A stretch of 64,000 nucleotides of DNA from Fibrobacter sp. (GCF_017545445.1 NZ_JAFWOM010000175.1:1-64000); one strand, 5' to 3'; counted from the stretch's first letter, positions 16,788 to 26,170 are shown. Notes: generated from the sequence alone by a model not told the origin. Translations and numbers: made by a program.

Positions 16788-18707
16788 CTACTCAAAATCG
16801 TACATGCTGTTGTATGTATTCTCAAGAATTTCGTCTTCCTTACTGATGATCTCGGATTTCTTCTCTTCGGGCGTTTCGTTCAGTTCGTTGTAATACTGCT
16901 TAGACTTTCTTTCAAGATTTTCGATGTTTTTGGCAGTACGAGTACGCAAACGAGCCAATTCATCATCCGTTATCGTCGCACGCGTATTCAGAAGATAAAC
17001 CGCTCGCTTGCCCCACGGAGTCTGGCTGTAGTTGTCTCGAAGATTACGATAGACGGCGACAGCGCTGTCAACGCGTTCAGGATTCATCTGGAAATAGATG
17101 GCCTTCATGTAAAGAGCTTGAATGCCCGACTGCGTATGCGGATATTCTCTGTATAAACTATCGAATGCAGCGAAAGCGGTCGCGTATGCAGAATCCACCA
17201 AATCCATCTTGCTGACTGGCATTTCAGAGGCGACCGTCCACAAACTTTCTGCGACCATGTAACGGTCACGAGCAACGTCTTCATTCGTTTTCATCGTAAC
17301 ATGCATGCCTAGGTTCGTCTGTGCTTGCTTTGCGTAGTCCGTATTCGGATATTTCTCGATGATTTCCTTGTACAATTCTTCGGCTGTATCAGGATCGTGC
17401 AAGAATTCATCATAGATAAACGCTCTTGCGTATGCGGCTCGCATGACGCTTGCTGAATCGTCAGATTTTTCAATCACGTTTGTGAGCCTGGCAATAGCAC
17501 TATCTGCTTCGGAAAGCTTGAGCAAGAATAGCTCCGCAATCATAAATTCCGTCTTGAAGAATGATTTCATGTTGGGAATGGAATCTTTATTCTTTTCCAA
17601 AATTTCTTCATTACGGTCTCGCATCGAAACAAGATTTCTTAACGCATTGCGGCGCTCACGGGATTTTATTCCATACTCACTGATAGACCTTGCGATATAG
17701 CTGCTATCGTAATAAGACATGGCTAGTTCATAATCCAATTTTTTTGTCTGCTCGAAATCGCCCATATTAAAGTAGCTACGGGCAGAAGATTCTGATTTCG
17801 GATATTCCGTATTGATTTTATTGAAAATTACAAAAGCGTCGGCATCTTTCCCGGCCAAAAGCGTACATTCCGCGATACGGACAAGATAGAAGGACCTTTG
17901 CTTTTCATAAGCTTCGACCTTGTAAAGAGCCTTGAATTCATCTGCCGCCTTGAGATATTCGGTCTTGTTCACAAGGCATTCTGCCGACTGCTCGCCAGCC
18001 GTCTGGCGTTCGCGATCGTTCAGATTTTCAATTTCCTTTGCATTGTAATGCTCGTGAGCCTTGTCCCAATTTTCCATTTTGAAATAAAGCCCGGCCAAAC
18101 GGAAATGAGCCTTGCCTTTCATGTACGGGGTTCCGCTCTTGTCCGCAAGCAATGCTTCTAAAGCGGCTATCGCCTGTTCTGGCACTTCTGATTTTTCATT
18201 CAAAAGCGAAAGCAGATTCAATCCTTGGAAGTAGTAAGGATGGTCCTTGGATGCAACTACTGGTTCCAATGCAAACCGGCTGATATTGTATTCTTGGTTG
18301 CGATAGAGGCAATAGGCTCGCTGGTATTCGACGGCACGCATGGAATCGTTATCGGCGAAGTAGCGTTCGTACTCATCGTACTTGGTGATGGCCTTGGGCC
18401 AGTCCGCCTTGTGTCTGTAAGATTCCGCAATGAGGAATACGGCTTCGGCAGTGCGTTTCTTGTTATCTGGGAAACGTTCTAGCACGCGGGAACCTTTTTC
18501 AATAATCTTTTCGTATTTTTGAGATTCCTCGTTGCCTGGATAAGACTGCGTTTCGTCGGGAACGCTATCGAGGCGTGCGGTCCGCAGTTCGGTCGCTTCT
18601 TCATAGAGCCGTTCCGCATTGAACATGTGGTTCAGATAGGCACAGCAAGTGCACCCGTCCAATAATGCGACGAACAAGAACAAAACTATTAAACGACCAA
18701 AAAACAT
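16788..18707 (-). CDS. TPR-repeat lipoprotein
   Basis: A 639-aa predicted lipoprotein (lipobox LDGC, Cys19) consisting largely of tetratricopeptide repeats. Examples are AEAVFLIAESYRHKADWPKA, KAHFRLAGLYFKMENWDKAHE and ARSYFNMGDFEQTKKLDYEL. The C-terminus has an Arg/Lys/Glu-rich coiled stretch. Such proteins scaffold envelope complexes. Its neighbours, RlpA on one side and a membrane-anchored TPR protein plus sigma factor on the other, suggest an envelope or cell-division role, but this is inference. Confidence 0.8.
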   Translation of the reverse strand: MFFGRLIVLFLFVALLDGCTCCAYLNHMFNAERLYEEATELRTARLDSVPDETQSYPGNEESQKYEKIIEKGSRVLERFPDNKKRTAEAVFLIAESYRHKADWPKAITKYDEYERYFADNDSMRAVEYQRAYCLYRNQEYNISRFALEPVVASKDHPYYFQGLNLLSLLNEKSEVPEQAIAALEALLADKSGTPYMKGKAHFRLAGLYFKMENWDKAHEHYNAKEIENLNDRERQTAGEQSAECLVNKTEYLKAADEFKALYKVEAYEKQRSFYLVRIAECTLLAGKDADAFVIFNKINTEYPKSESSARSYFNMGDFEQTKKLDYELAMSYYDSSYIARSISEYGIKSRERRNALRNLVSMRDRNEEILEKNKDSIPNMKSFFKTEFMIAELFLLKLSEADSAIARLTNVIEKSDDSASVMRAAYARAFIYDEFLHDPDTAEELYKEIIEKYPNTDYAKQAQTNLGMHVTMKTNEDVARDRYMVAESLWTVASEMPVSKMDLVDSAYATAFAAFDSLYREYPHTQSGIQALYMKAIYFQMNPERVDSAVAVYRNLRDNYSQTPWGKRAVYLLNTRATITDDELARLRTRTAKNIENLERKSKQYYNELNETPEEKKSEIISKEDEILENTYNSMYDFE

Positions 18708-18734
18708 ATAGTTACAAAATACAAATTTACAGTT

Positions 18735-20453
18735 TTAAAATTCCATGAGCATCGGCAGATAATCGCAAAGTTTCATGCCAGAAGGGGGCAACGTGCTGCG
18801 ATCCAAGCGCACCATACGCACTTCAGCGGGTTTTCCGACGATGCGGGCCAAAATTTCGAAGTTGTCGCGAGTTTCCCAGACTACGGCATCCATGACCAAG
18901 TCGTCTCGGCAAACAGTTTCTCCTGTGCTATTGCCGATTCCGGAAATTCTAGAATTTTGCTTCATCAGGCGGGTGAAAATTTCGGGAGCGACGCCCAAAT
19001 GATTCGAAGTCGAGGAAGAATCATAGACGGACACGTGAACTTCCCTAAAGCGGTTCAAAGAATCAAAGACGACCGTATAAGTGTGCATGTACGGAGATTC
19101 ATAAAAAGATTCCTGCCAAACGAATCGCCTAACTTGTTTGAAATTTGTAATGGAATATTTTTTAAAGAACTCCTGCGAGGATGCTCCGTAACGGACAAGG
19201 TAATGACCTAATTTGGTTGAAAAATCATGTTTTTGTTCGGGGGCCATTGATTCACGGAGACTATCGACTGCACGGGTCAAGTTTGCTGTTAGCCCGTTAT
19301 TGAATTCTTCGATGACAACCTGACGAGCCTGTTCCACTTCGTTCAATCGAGTCTTGATATCCGGGTATTCGGGGTCGTTTTTCACAATGTAGTTGAATTC
19401 TCGACGAGCCCTATCGAACATGTGGTTTTTCAGATAAGCAATTCCAAGAGCTTCGCGGAGCGGTAGATTTTCGGGGTAACGTTCTACTAACGGCGAGAGA
19501 ATATCACATGCAACTTGTGCACGGTCTCTTGCAGAACCGGCGTAACTTTCCTTTCCGGGAGCCGATTTTTCACCGATGGTCGCCATTGCCCGGCGGGCTT
19601 TTTCATAATCGGGGTGGAACGCTATTATGCGTTGGTACGTTTTTTCAGCCACGTCAAACTTGCCGTTGTATTCAGCAAGGTAGCCCCGCAAAAGCAGCAA
19701 TTCCGAAGAAAGCGGGAACTGCGTCAATGCGTAATCGACCACAATTGATGCACTATCCAGCACGCCGGCATCGTGATAAATTTTTGCTAAAAGTTCAAAC
19801 GCCCGCTGCGAGTCGCCCGACGAAAGACTAATGGCCGCACGGCATTCGTTTGTTGCCTCTCTCATGTTCGAGTTTTTGTGCAGGAGTTCGGCGTACCACA
19901 GGCGGATCTCGTAAATGGACGGTGAACGAGAACTCGCCATTTTCGCAAGTTCTGTTGCTACGGTCAAGTTCCCGGCCAAAAGCGATTTGCGGCTGTCCAG
20001 ATAGAAACTGATTCCCGTATTCGGGTAACGGTTCATGAGGCGGCCCATTAAAATTTCTGCACGGTCGCGCATGGTCTCTGTTACGGAATCCATGCCGAAC
20101 AAAGTATTGACCTCACCCCAGACGGCTGCATCGACGTTTGGATAAAGAAGGACTAACGCATCGTAAATTTCATAAGCGGCCTTGGATGCTCCACTGCGAG
20201 AGAGTTCGCCTGCTCGACGAAGCTCTGCTTGTGCCTGCACCGGAAGTCGTTGCACGTCAGCCTTGAAATTCGGGGCGTCGCCGTTTGGAATCGACATTCC
20301 GGCATCAAGACCGAAAGGCACCTCTTCTACAACTGTTTTTGAGGGACCGTATTTATTGTAAAGTTTGTATCCACCATAAGCGGCTAACGCACCGAAAAAA
20401 ACAATGAGGAAAAGGTAAGCCGCCGCACGAGACGCAGATGAAGAATTTGCCAT
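18735..20453 (-). CDS. Membrane-anchored TPR protein
   Basis: A 572-aa protein. One N-terminal transmembrane segment (AAAYLFLIVFFGALAAYGGY) is followed by TPR-like helix pairs across the first ~400 residues (SKAAYEIYDALVLLYPN, GKFDVAEKTYQRIIAFHPDY, MFDRARREFNYIVKNDPEY). A C-terminal ~150-residue region of mixed beta character follows. It lies 11 nt downstream of the sigma-factor gene and 27 nt upstream of the TPR lipoprotein gene, so sigma factor - TPR - TPR - RlpA can be one transcript. Confidence 0.78.
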   Translation of the reverse strand: MANSSSASRAAAYLFLIVFFGALAAYGGYKLYNKYGPSKTVVEEVPFGLDAGMSIPNGDAPNFKADVQRLPVQAQAELRRAGELSRSGASKAAYEIYDALVLLYPNVDAAVWGEVNTLFGMDSVTETMRDRAEILMGRLMNRYPNTGISFYLDSRKSLLAGNLTVATELAKMASSRSPSIYEIRLWYAELLHKNSNMREATNECRAAISLSSGDSQRAFELLAKIYHDAGVLDSASIVVDYALTQFPLSSELLLLRGYLAEYNGKFDVAEKTYQRIIAFHPDYEKARRAMATIGEKSAPGKESYAGSARDRAQVACDILSPLVERYPENLPLREALGIAYLKNHMFDRARREFNYIVKNDPEYPDIKTRLNEVEQARQVVIEEFNNGLTANLTRAVDSLRESMAPEQKHDFSTKLGHYLVRYGASSQEFFKKYSITNFKQVRRFVWQESFYESPYMHTYTVVFDSLNRFREVHVSVYDSSSTSNHLGVAPEIFTRLMKQNSRISGIGNSTGETVCRDDLVMDAVVWETRDNFEILARIVGKPAEVRMVRLDRSTLPPSGMKLCDYLPMLMEF

Positions 20454-20464
20454 CAGACTTCCAC

Positions 20465-21313
20465 TTAGAGTTCCAAAAAGTCGGCCAGTTTTTCTTTATG
20501 TTCCTTGCTCTTCTGCAATCGACGCAAGGTCTTGTTCTTGATTTGGCGGACTCGCTCACGGCTGAGCTTGAGGTCTTCACCAATGTCTTTGAGCGTCGTA
20601 TCTTCGACTGTATCGAGGCCGTAGAACATGCGGAGAATTTCTTCTTCGCGCTGCGGAAGGGACGATAGAGTCTCTTGAATGAGCTTGCGGCGTTCTTCGC
20701 GCTCCATATCCTCGTCTTGGTTGCCGTCGCTGCCAAGCACGTCCATAAGGGTACTCACGGAATCGGCACTCGAAACGCCGGCGTCGTCGCCAATGGGGGC
20801 GTCAAGCGAAATATCGACAATTTTTTCCATGACTTCGACGATGTCGCGTTCGTAAGCGGAAAATTCTTCCATCGAAATGGTCTTGTCGTAATCACCGCCG
20901 TTCTGCATCAACGCGCGCTTGAAGCGGTTCACCAGGGCAAGCTTGTTTGGCGGAATGCGGACCGCCCCCACTTGTTCAAACAAAGCCTTCTGGATGGACT
21001 GGCGGATCCACCACACGGCGTAGCTGATGAACTTCACGTCCTTGTCCATGTCAAAGCGTTTTGCCGCCTTGAAAAGGCCCAAGTTTCCTTCGTTTATCAA
21101 GTCCAAAAGCGAGAGACCACGTCCCTGATACTTGCGGGCGACACTCACCACAAATCGGAGGTTACCACGAATAAGGCGCTGCAAGGCAGACTTTCGAATT
21201 TCTTCGGTTTCACCGTTCTTGATAATTTTCAACAACGCCGATTCTTCCTGCGGAGTCAGCGTAGGATACCTATTCAAGTCACGAAAATAAAGAGCTTCGT
21301 TAAAATCACTCAT
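20465..21313 (-). CDS. Sigma-70 family RNA polymerase sigma factor, primary type without region 1.1
   Basis: A 282-aa sigma factor of the short primary type found in Bacteroidetes/Fibrobacteres. Region 1.2 is YFRDLNRYPTLTPQEE. Region 2 has RGNLRFVVSVARKYQGRG, LLDLINEGNLGLFKAA and the -10-recognition FISYAVWWIRQSI. Region 3 follows, and region 4 has LKDIGEDLKLSRERVRQI. ATG 21313 is chosen (MSDFNEALYF), with AAGGTG upstream. Whether it is the housekeeping RpoD or an alternative group-2 sigma cannot be decided from one window. Confidence 0.9.
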   Translation of the reverse strand: MSDFNEALYFRDLNRYPTLTPQEESALLKIIKNGETEEIRKSALQRLIRGNLRFVVSVARKYQGRGLSLLDLINEGNLGLFKAAKRFDMDKDVKFISYAVWWIRQSIQKALFEQVGAVRIPPNKLALVNRFKRALMQNGGDYDKTISMEEFSAYERDIVEVMEKIVDISLDAPIGDDAGVSSADSVSTLMDVLGSDGNQDEDMEREERRKLIQETLSSLPQREEEILRMFYGLDTVEDTTLKDIGEDLKLSRERVRQIKNKTLRRLQKSKEHKEKLADFLEL

Positions 21314-21370
21314 AAATACAACACCTTCTGTCGTGAGCAAAACCGCTCCAGACTTTTAAAATATGGCTTT

Positions 21371-21667
21371 TTATGCTGATTTCGTCAATTCCTTGAGTTT
21401 ATCGTATGGGTAAATTCCCGAACGATGACCATCGTTGAAGGAAAGTCCAACGGCATAGCGGCCAATCGACTGTACTTTTTCAAGTTTCACATCCAAGGGA
21501 ACAGTGGAATCGTCTAAAATTTTTTCGCCGGAATGTTCATCGACGCAGAGTGCGCACGGACAAGCTAAACGGAGCGAGCGAACATCACATGCGCCGCGAG
21601 TGCCGTCGTTCCATTCAAAGCCGAGCTTGCCCTCTTTTGTTCTGAAAATTTTCTTGGGTTGGATCAT
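21371..21667 (-). CDS. DUF971-family protein
   Basis: A 98-aa protein of the DUF971 (GBBH-like N-terminal) family, which is often next to or fused with Mrp-type Fe-S carriers. Seen features are KLGFEWNDGTRGACDVRSLR, the Cys pair in CPCALC, and IGRYAVGLSFNDGHRSGIYPYD. It overlaps the Mrp gene by 4 bp (ATGA), so the two are translationally coupled. A role in iron-sulfur cluster transfer is inferred from this pairing. Confidence 0.88.
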   Translation of the reverse strand: MIQPKKIFRTKEGKLGFEWNDGTRGACDVRSLRLACPCALCVDEHSGEKILDDSTVPLDVKLEKVQSIGRYAVGLSFNDGHRSGIYPYDKLKELTKSA

Positions 21668-22791
21668 ACTTCCTCCACGGGCAGCTGTTCGAAATCGTAA
21701 TTGAAGTTTTTGAGGATTCCATCACCCTCCGATTCAAATACCGCAAGCGTACGCACCATCTTTTCGGCTGCCTCCATAAAGACCTTCGCCGATTCGGAAT
21801 TCGGGTAGCGGAGCACGGCGGGCGTGCCTTCATCACCGCAACCGGCAACAGCGGGTTCCAGCGGAACTTTACCGATAAGCGGCACACCCCACTTTTCGGC
21901 AATCTTCTGACCGCCACCGGCAGGGAATATGTTGTGGTGCTTGCCACATTCATCACAAATGAAATAGCTCATGTTTTCGATGACGCCGATGACCGGGACT
22001 CCCACGTTATCAAACATGGCGATACCCTTGCGGCAGTCGGCGAGAGCCACCTCTTGCGGAGTCGTCACGACGACCGCGCCAGCCATCGGGCAGTTCTGCG
22101 TGAGCGTGAGCTGGATGTCACCCGTTCCTGGAGGAAAATCGACAAGGAGGTAATCTAGCTTGCCCCAGCGCACATGGTGGATGAAGTGCTGGATCATCTG
22201 CGAAACCATCGGTCCACGCCAGATGGTCGCCTTGTCGGAATCCGCGAACATGCACATCGAGACGATGCTGATGCCGCCCTTCGCTTCGACCGGTGCAATC
22301 GTATTGTCTTCAAAAACTTCAGGAGCTTTATCTATGCCGAACATGAGACCCATACTCGGGCCGTAAATGTCCGCGTCGAGGATGCCCACGCGAGCGCCAG
22401 AGAGGCTGAGCGCCATGGCGAGGTTCGCCGTCACCGTCGATTTACCCACACCGCCCTTGCCACTTGCCACAGCGACTACATGTTTGACATCGCCGATGTA
22501 AGAATTTTGCGGAGCCTTTGCCGCGGAATTGTCATCGCCCACGCGGCCCTGCGAAGAAGTCAGCGTCACTTCGACTTCGGTTGCGCCAAGGCTTTTCACG
22601 ATGGCGATGCACTGGTCCTTGAAACGGTCGCGAATCGGGCATGCCGGAGTCGTGAGGCGCAAATCAAAACTCACGGCGGTTCCTTCAATCTTTAAATTTT
22701 GAACAAAGTTCAGTTCTACGATATTCTTGTGCAAGTCCGGATCTTGGACCGCACGCAAGGCGCTTAAAATATTTTGTTCATTCAGTTGCAT
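21664..22791 (-). CDS. mrp: Mrp/ApbC-type iron-sulfur cluster carrier ATPase
   Basis: A 375-aa protein. The N-terminal DUF59/MIP18-like domain (QNILSALRAVQDPDL, TTPACPIRDRF) precedes a ParA-like P-loop domain with the deviant Walker A VASGKGGVGKSTV and then DADIYGPSMGLMFG. A CxxC, ICDECGKHHNIFPAGGG, binds the bridging cluster at the dimer interface. It loads 4Fe-4S clusters onto apo-proteins. ATG 22791 is taken as start (MQLNEQNIL); no good ribosome-binding site is visible. It heads the Mrp-DUF971 pair. Confidence 0.95.
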   Translation of the reverse strand: MQLNEQNILSALRAVQDPDLHKNIVELNFVQNLKIEGTAVSFDLRLTTPACPIRDRFKDQCIAIVKSLGATEVEVTLTSSQGRVGDDNSAAKAPQNSYIGDVKHVVAVASGKGGVGKSTVTANLAMALSLSGARVGILDADIYGPSMGLMFGIDKAPEVFEDNTIAPVEAKGGISIVSMCMFADSDKATIWRGPMVSQMIQHFIHHVRWGKLDYLLVDFPPGTGDIQLTLTQNCPMAGAVVVTTPQEVALADCRKGIAMFDNVGVPVIGVIENMSYFICDECGKHHNIFPAGGGQKIAEKWGVPLIGKVPLEPAVAGCGDEGTPAVLRYPNSESAKVFMEAAEKMVRTLAVFESEGDGILKNFNYDFEQLPVEEV

Positions 22792-22822
22792 GTTTACAGC
22801 TCGGCTCAACGAGCCTTTGGGC

Positions 22823-22859
22823 TATGGGGTCGCTCGCAAGCTCGCTTTGAGGTATGGGT
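22823..22859. repeat. Dispersed repeat (GGTATGGGG family), copy 2
   Basis: GCTATGGGGT, then a hairpin CTCGC-...-GCTCG, then TTTGAGGTATGGG. It has the same frame as copies at 4608-4663 and 61785-61832, but a different middle hairpin. The remaining 220 bases before the PfpI terminator show no gene. Confidence 0.5.
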
Positions 22860-23008
22860 AAAGAATTTTGCATTAATTTAACAAATCGCAGGCGGTCAAG
22901 CTCATGAAATATCACCTCGGACACTGTTCCTGGGCCAGCATTTAAAGCAACGCTAGAATCCTTTTGGTGACTAGATTTTTTTCATCCTATTAAAGGGTCC
23001 TGAATGAC

Positions 23009-23043
23009 GAAAAAAAGACAGATACCGAAGTATATGTCTTTTT
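23009..23043 (-). terminator. Terminator after the DJ-1/PfpI gene
   Basis: On the minus strand AAAGACA.ATAC-TTCG-GTAT.TGTCTTT is followed by a run of T, about 40-70 nt after the stop codon. Confidence 0.65.
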
Positions 23044-23079
23044 GAAGATAGCTTTTTTTGCGTCTTGGAAACGCGAAAA

Positions 23080-23667
23080 TTAAATCTTGATTTTTGCACC
23101 CATGAGCTTCACGAATTCGCGGACAATCGCTGTATCGCCAGGCCATGCCGGAGCAGTCACCAAGTTGCGATCTACGACGGCTTCATCAACGTTCACGGCC
23201 ACATACGTACCGCCAGCAAGAGTAATGTCTGGACCAACAGCAGGGTATGCCGTTGCCTTGTAGCCTTTCAGCACGCCTGCAGCAGCAAGCACTTGCGGAC
23301 CATGACAGATGGCTGCCACAGGCTTTTTAGCCTTGAAAAATTCTTTTACGATTTTGAGCACGCGTTCGTTCAAGCGAATGTATTCCGGAGCGCGGCCACC
23401 TGTAATGAACAAGCCTTCATAATTACTTACCTCTACCGCATCAAAGTCTGCCGTAAGGGCAAAGTTGTGACCACGGGATTCGGCGTAAGTTTGCTCGCCC
23501 AAGAAATCGTGAATTGCAGTAGCGACCGTTTCTCCCGCTTTCTTGTCGGGGCACACGGCATCTACCTGATAGCCCAACATGGACATGGACTGGAACGGAA
23601 CCATGGTTTCATAATCTTCGGTGAAATCGCCACAGAGAAGCAAAACCTTTTTTGCTTTTTTTGCCAT
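23080..23667 (-). CDS. DJ-1/PfpI-family protein
   Basis: A 195-aa class I glutamine-amidotransferase-like protein. The nucleophile elbow [14 protein letters not shown] carries the conserved Cys-His. The conserved Glu is in [11 protein letters not shown], and the loop [13 protein letters not shown] is typical of the PfpI/YhbO branch linked to glyoxal/methylglyoxal removal or deglycation. ATG 23667 lies behind AGGAG. It is a single gene with its own terminator. Confidence 0.9.
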   Translation of the reverse strand: MAKKAKKVLLLCGDFTEDYETMVPFQSMSMLGYQVDAVCPDKKAGETVATAIHDFLGEQTYAESRGHNFALTADFDAVEVSNYEGLFITGGRAPEYIRLNERVLKIVKEFFKAKKPVAAICHGPQVLAAAGVLKGYKATAYPAVGPDITLAGGTYVAVNVDEAVVDRNLVTAPAWPGDTAIVREFVKLMGAKIKI

Positions 23668-23829
23668 TATACACTCCTGATAGATATAACTTGTTTTCTT
23701 TTTTACAACTAACCTAAGTTAGACTGTAAATAAAATACATCAAACTTTATCGAAGAGTATGTACATTTACTTTTTTTAACAAAGTGATTGTCTATTAGTT
23801 TTTAGTCATTGGTCAATAGTCAAGACTCT

Positions 23830-24198
23830 TTACCGATTGTAACCCATGAGGTAAATTCCAGCGGCACAGGCTGCAACTCCAAGGACAAAACTAGCAAGCG
23901 CGTATGCCGCGAACATCCCGATTTTTCCGCTTTGCAGGAGTGCAAGGTTTTCGTTTGCAAATGTGCTGAACGTCGTAAAGCCGCCGCAAAAGCCTGTTAC
24001 CAAGAACAACTTGAGGTTTGGCGATAGCGTCCCGCACTTGAGGAAAAGTCCTGAAAATATCCCGATGCAAAGGCAACCGAGAACATTTGCGACAAACGTA
24101 GGCCACGGGAATCCTGCGGCCTTCGGAATCACAAGCGAAAGGAAGTAGCGCAGCACGCTACCGAGAGCACCACCAAGAGCAACGAAGAGATAGGACAT
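23830..24198 (-). CDS. crcB: CrcB/Fluc fluoride channel
   Basis: A 122-aa, four-helix membrane protein exporting fluoride as an antiparallel dimer. Conserved features are GALGSVLRYFLS, FVANVLGCLCIG and the signature GFCGGFTTFSTFANE, with the Phe-box and the TM3 break. ATG 24198 is the start. No Shine-Dalgarno is seen, because a GTGGTTA heptamer array lies immediately upstream of the start codon. I could not recognise a fluoride riboswitch. Confidence 0.95.
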   Translation of the reverse strand: MSYLFVALGGALGSVLRYFLSLVIPKAAGFPWPTFVANVLGCLCIGIFSGLFLKCGTLSPNLKLFLVTGFCGGFTTFSTFANENLALLQSGKIGMFAAYALASFVLGVAACAAGIYLMGYNR

Positions 24199-24203
24199 AA
24201 GGA

Positions 24204-24259
24204 GTGGTTAGTGGTTAGTGGTTAGTGGTTAGTGGTTAGTGGTTAGTGGTTAGTGATTA
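24204..24259. repeat. Heptamer tandem array (GTGGTTA)7, directly upstream of crcB
   Basis: Seven perfect copies of GTGGTTA (24204-24252) and one variant GTGATTA. The array ends five bases from the crcB start codon, so it forms the gene's 5' leader or promoter. The same heptamer, inverted, forms an array at 61847-61881. Confidence 0.9.
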
Positions 24260-24592
24260 GACGAAAGACCGCTGCGCTGGTAGACAAAAGAGGCGAATGT
24301 TGCGAAAGCAAGTTTACTTGATTTCATAACTGAGCCGACTAGTCTTGGCTTGAAGAGCTAAGACGAGAGAGAAATTAACTCAAATCTTTCGTCTTTGGAC
24401 AAGTCCCAAATGCTTGGCTCAGTTATAGGTCTGCGAGCAGCCCTGCAACATTCGCCTTTTGCATTTGTCGTCTATAGCCCGCCGCAGCGGGCGTTCTTTG
24501 TTCATTCACTACATTCAAGAACCAAATGCTAGGCTCAGAAATAGGCTTGCAAGCAATCCTGCTTCATTCGCCTTACGCATTTGTCGTCTATA
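24260..24592. other. Gene-free stretch with two copies of a dispersed GGCTCA repeat
   Basis: I see no supported gene. Two related ~60-bp elements begin near 24413 and 24531 (GGCTCAG..ATAGG, then CATTCGCCTT..GCATTTGTCG). They resemble the element ahead of prfA (13009) and one at 49722. Between them are phrases built from GACGAGA/GACGAAAG. Confidence 0.6.
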
Positions 24593-26008
24593 CTACAGCG
24601 AGAATTTCGGCATTCTCAGGAGGTGCGTCATGCAGGGTGGCCATTCCTCTTCGTAGTGGCTTACCAAGATGATTGTCGTCTCCGTCGAAAGCAGTTGCAA
24701 CAAGTGAAACAACTTTTCGCGATACTCGCCTTTGAGACCTTGCGTCGGTTCGTCAAGCAACAACACCTTTGGCGGGCGGATTGCAGCTCGCGCCATCAGC
24801 ACCAAGCGTTTGTCAATCGGCGAAATTTTGCGAATCGAAATTGAAGTATCTTCGAAGCCCAAATAGTTAAGCCATTCGCGAGCCTTTGCACGCTCTTCCC
24901 ACGTGATGTTTTCGGCACGGCAGAGGTTCGGCGTAAATCCTGTACAAAGTACTTCTAATAAGCTTAAGTCTTCGCGGTACTGGAGTGCCATTTCTGGCGA
25001 GAAGAATCCGAGTTTTGCCTTGTGGTCCCAAATGTTGAGACCATGCCCCGGACGTTCGCCGAGGAGCGTAATGTCGTTGTTGTAAATCTGCGGATGGTCT
25101 GCTGTTAGCATTCCAAGAAGCGTGCTTTTGCCGGCTCCATTTTCACCCATTACTGCCCAATGTTCACCCTTGCGAACGGTCCAGTTCAAATCCTTAAGCA
25201 CATCAGTATCACCAAAGCGAACGTTTACGTGTTTCAAATCGAAGAGGATTTCTGAATCAGACGAGAGACGAGAGACGAGAGACGAGAGATGAATGGAATC
25301 ACAGTTCTCTCGTCTAAGATCAACGATCTCATAATCTTTCAACTCTGCTTTCTTGAACTTCGGAGTAGCGGCAGCCTTCGGAAGTTCGCCAGCATATTGT
25401 GTGAACGTCTTGTTCGCATAAACGAATGCTGGAATTTCCGGGAGCAGTTCGTCTTCACGAGCGAGGCGCACCACCACATTCAAATCCGGACGTTTTGCAA
25501 GATCTGCAACAGAGCGTGCTAAATGCGCACGGTACTCCGGATCAAGCCCGCCAAACAAGTCGTTGAAATAAACCCATTTGGGCTTTTCCATCCACATGCG
25601 GGCAAGTAACACGCGACGCAGTTCACCGTTTGAAAGGCTCAAAAGCGTGCGTTCCAGAACACCGGTAGGCAAGTCGGCTATTTTCAATGCTTCTTCTAAT
25701 TTCGAAGAATCTGTTTCCGGCCATGCCATATCGTCTATGTAGCGGTCCGTTTGCAAAAAGAACTTTTTGTCCAAAAGCAAGTTGCGCACCAACGGGGCTT
25801 CTGCATCATGCAAACTGATGAAGCGCTGCTGGAAAAACGGGGCCAACGCCTGCTGGATTTTACGTTGTACTGCCTCCGACATCGTGGAGACATTTTCACG
25901 TTGATTCAAAAAATGAGTAATGACTCGGTCAAGATCATCGCCCTCGGTGCTGAAAATCTGCACCTGCGGAAACATCTCGATCAGAGCTTCAAAGCGCTTG
26001 AATTCCAT
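24593..26008 (-). CDS. ModF-like tandem ABC ATPase with one degenerate site
   Basis: A 471-aa soluble protein with two ABC domains and overall similarity to ModF. The first domain has no Walker A but a good signature, SLSNGE (residues 124-129), and a weak Walker B (WVYFNDLFGGLD). The second has a perfect Walker A GENGAGKST (288-296) and Walker B VLLLDEPTQGL (415-425), but its signature is replaced by ISPIDK (395-400). Head-to-tail pairing would thus give one complete and one dead ATP site. Between the domains, a (GACGAGA)4 repeat encodes about residues 241-250. No permease gene is nearby. Confidence 0.85.
   Translation of the reverse strand: MEFKRFEALIEMFPQVQIFSTEGDDLDRVITHFLNQRENVSTMSEAVQRKIQQALAPFFQQRFISLHDAEAPLVRNLLLDKKFFLQTDRYIDDMAWPETDSSKLEEALKIADLPTGVLERTLLSLSNGELRRVLLARMWMEKPKWVYFNDLFGGLDPEYRAHLARSVADLAKRPDLNVVVRLAREDELLPEIPAFVYANKTFTQYAGELPKAAATPKFKKAELKDYEIVDLRRENCDSIHLSSLVSRLSSDSEILFDLKHVNVRFGDTDVLKDLNWTVRKGEHWAVMGENGAGKSTLLGMLTADHPQIYNNDITLLGERPGHGLNIWDHKAKLGFFSPEMALQYREDLSLLEVLCTGFTPNLCRAENITWEERAKAREWLNYLGFEDTSISIRKISPIDKRLVLMARAAIRPPKVLLLDEPTQGLKGEYREKLFHLLQLLSTETTIILVSHYEEEWPPCMTHLLRMPKFSL
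25260..25287. repeat. Heptamer microsatellite (GACGAGA)4 inside the ABC gene
   Basis: Four exact tandem copies of a 7-bp unit lie within the coding sequence of the ModF-like protein, in the inter-domain linker. Seven is not a multiple of three, so each gain or loss of a unit shifts the frame. Confidence 0.92.
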
Positions 26009-26170
26009 GTGCCCAAAGATAGAAAAAGGGCAAAAAAATGGCTCTTCGATTTTTTAGACCTGTTTTATTGTCCTTGCTATGTTGCAAATTTTTGGGGAAA
26101 TACAATTTCTAAGTATAAAGAATGTTGCTAAATTTTTTTTCTAGCGTTCGTTTTGTTAGGAGCCTCTACG

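Noticed and set aside
24204-24259. Possible CRISPR or attachment site
   Set aside because: A plain 7-bp tandem array without spacers; no integrase or tRNA end nearby.
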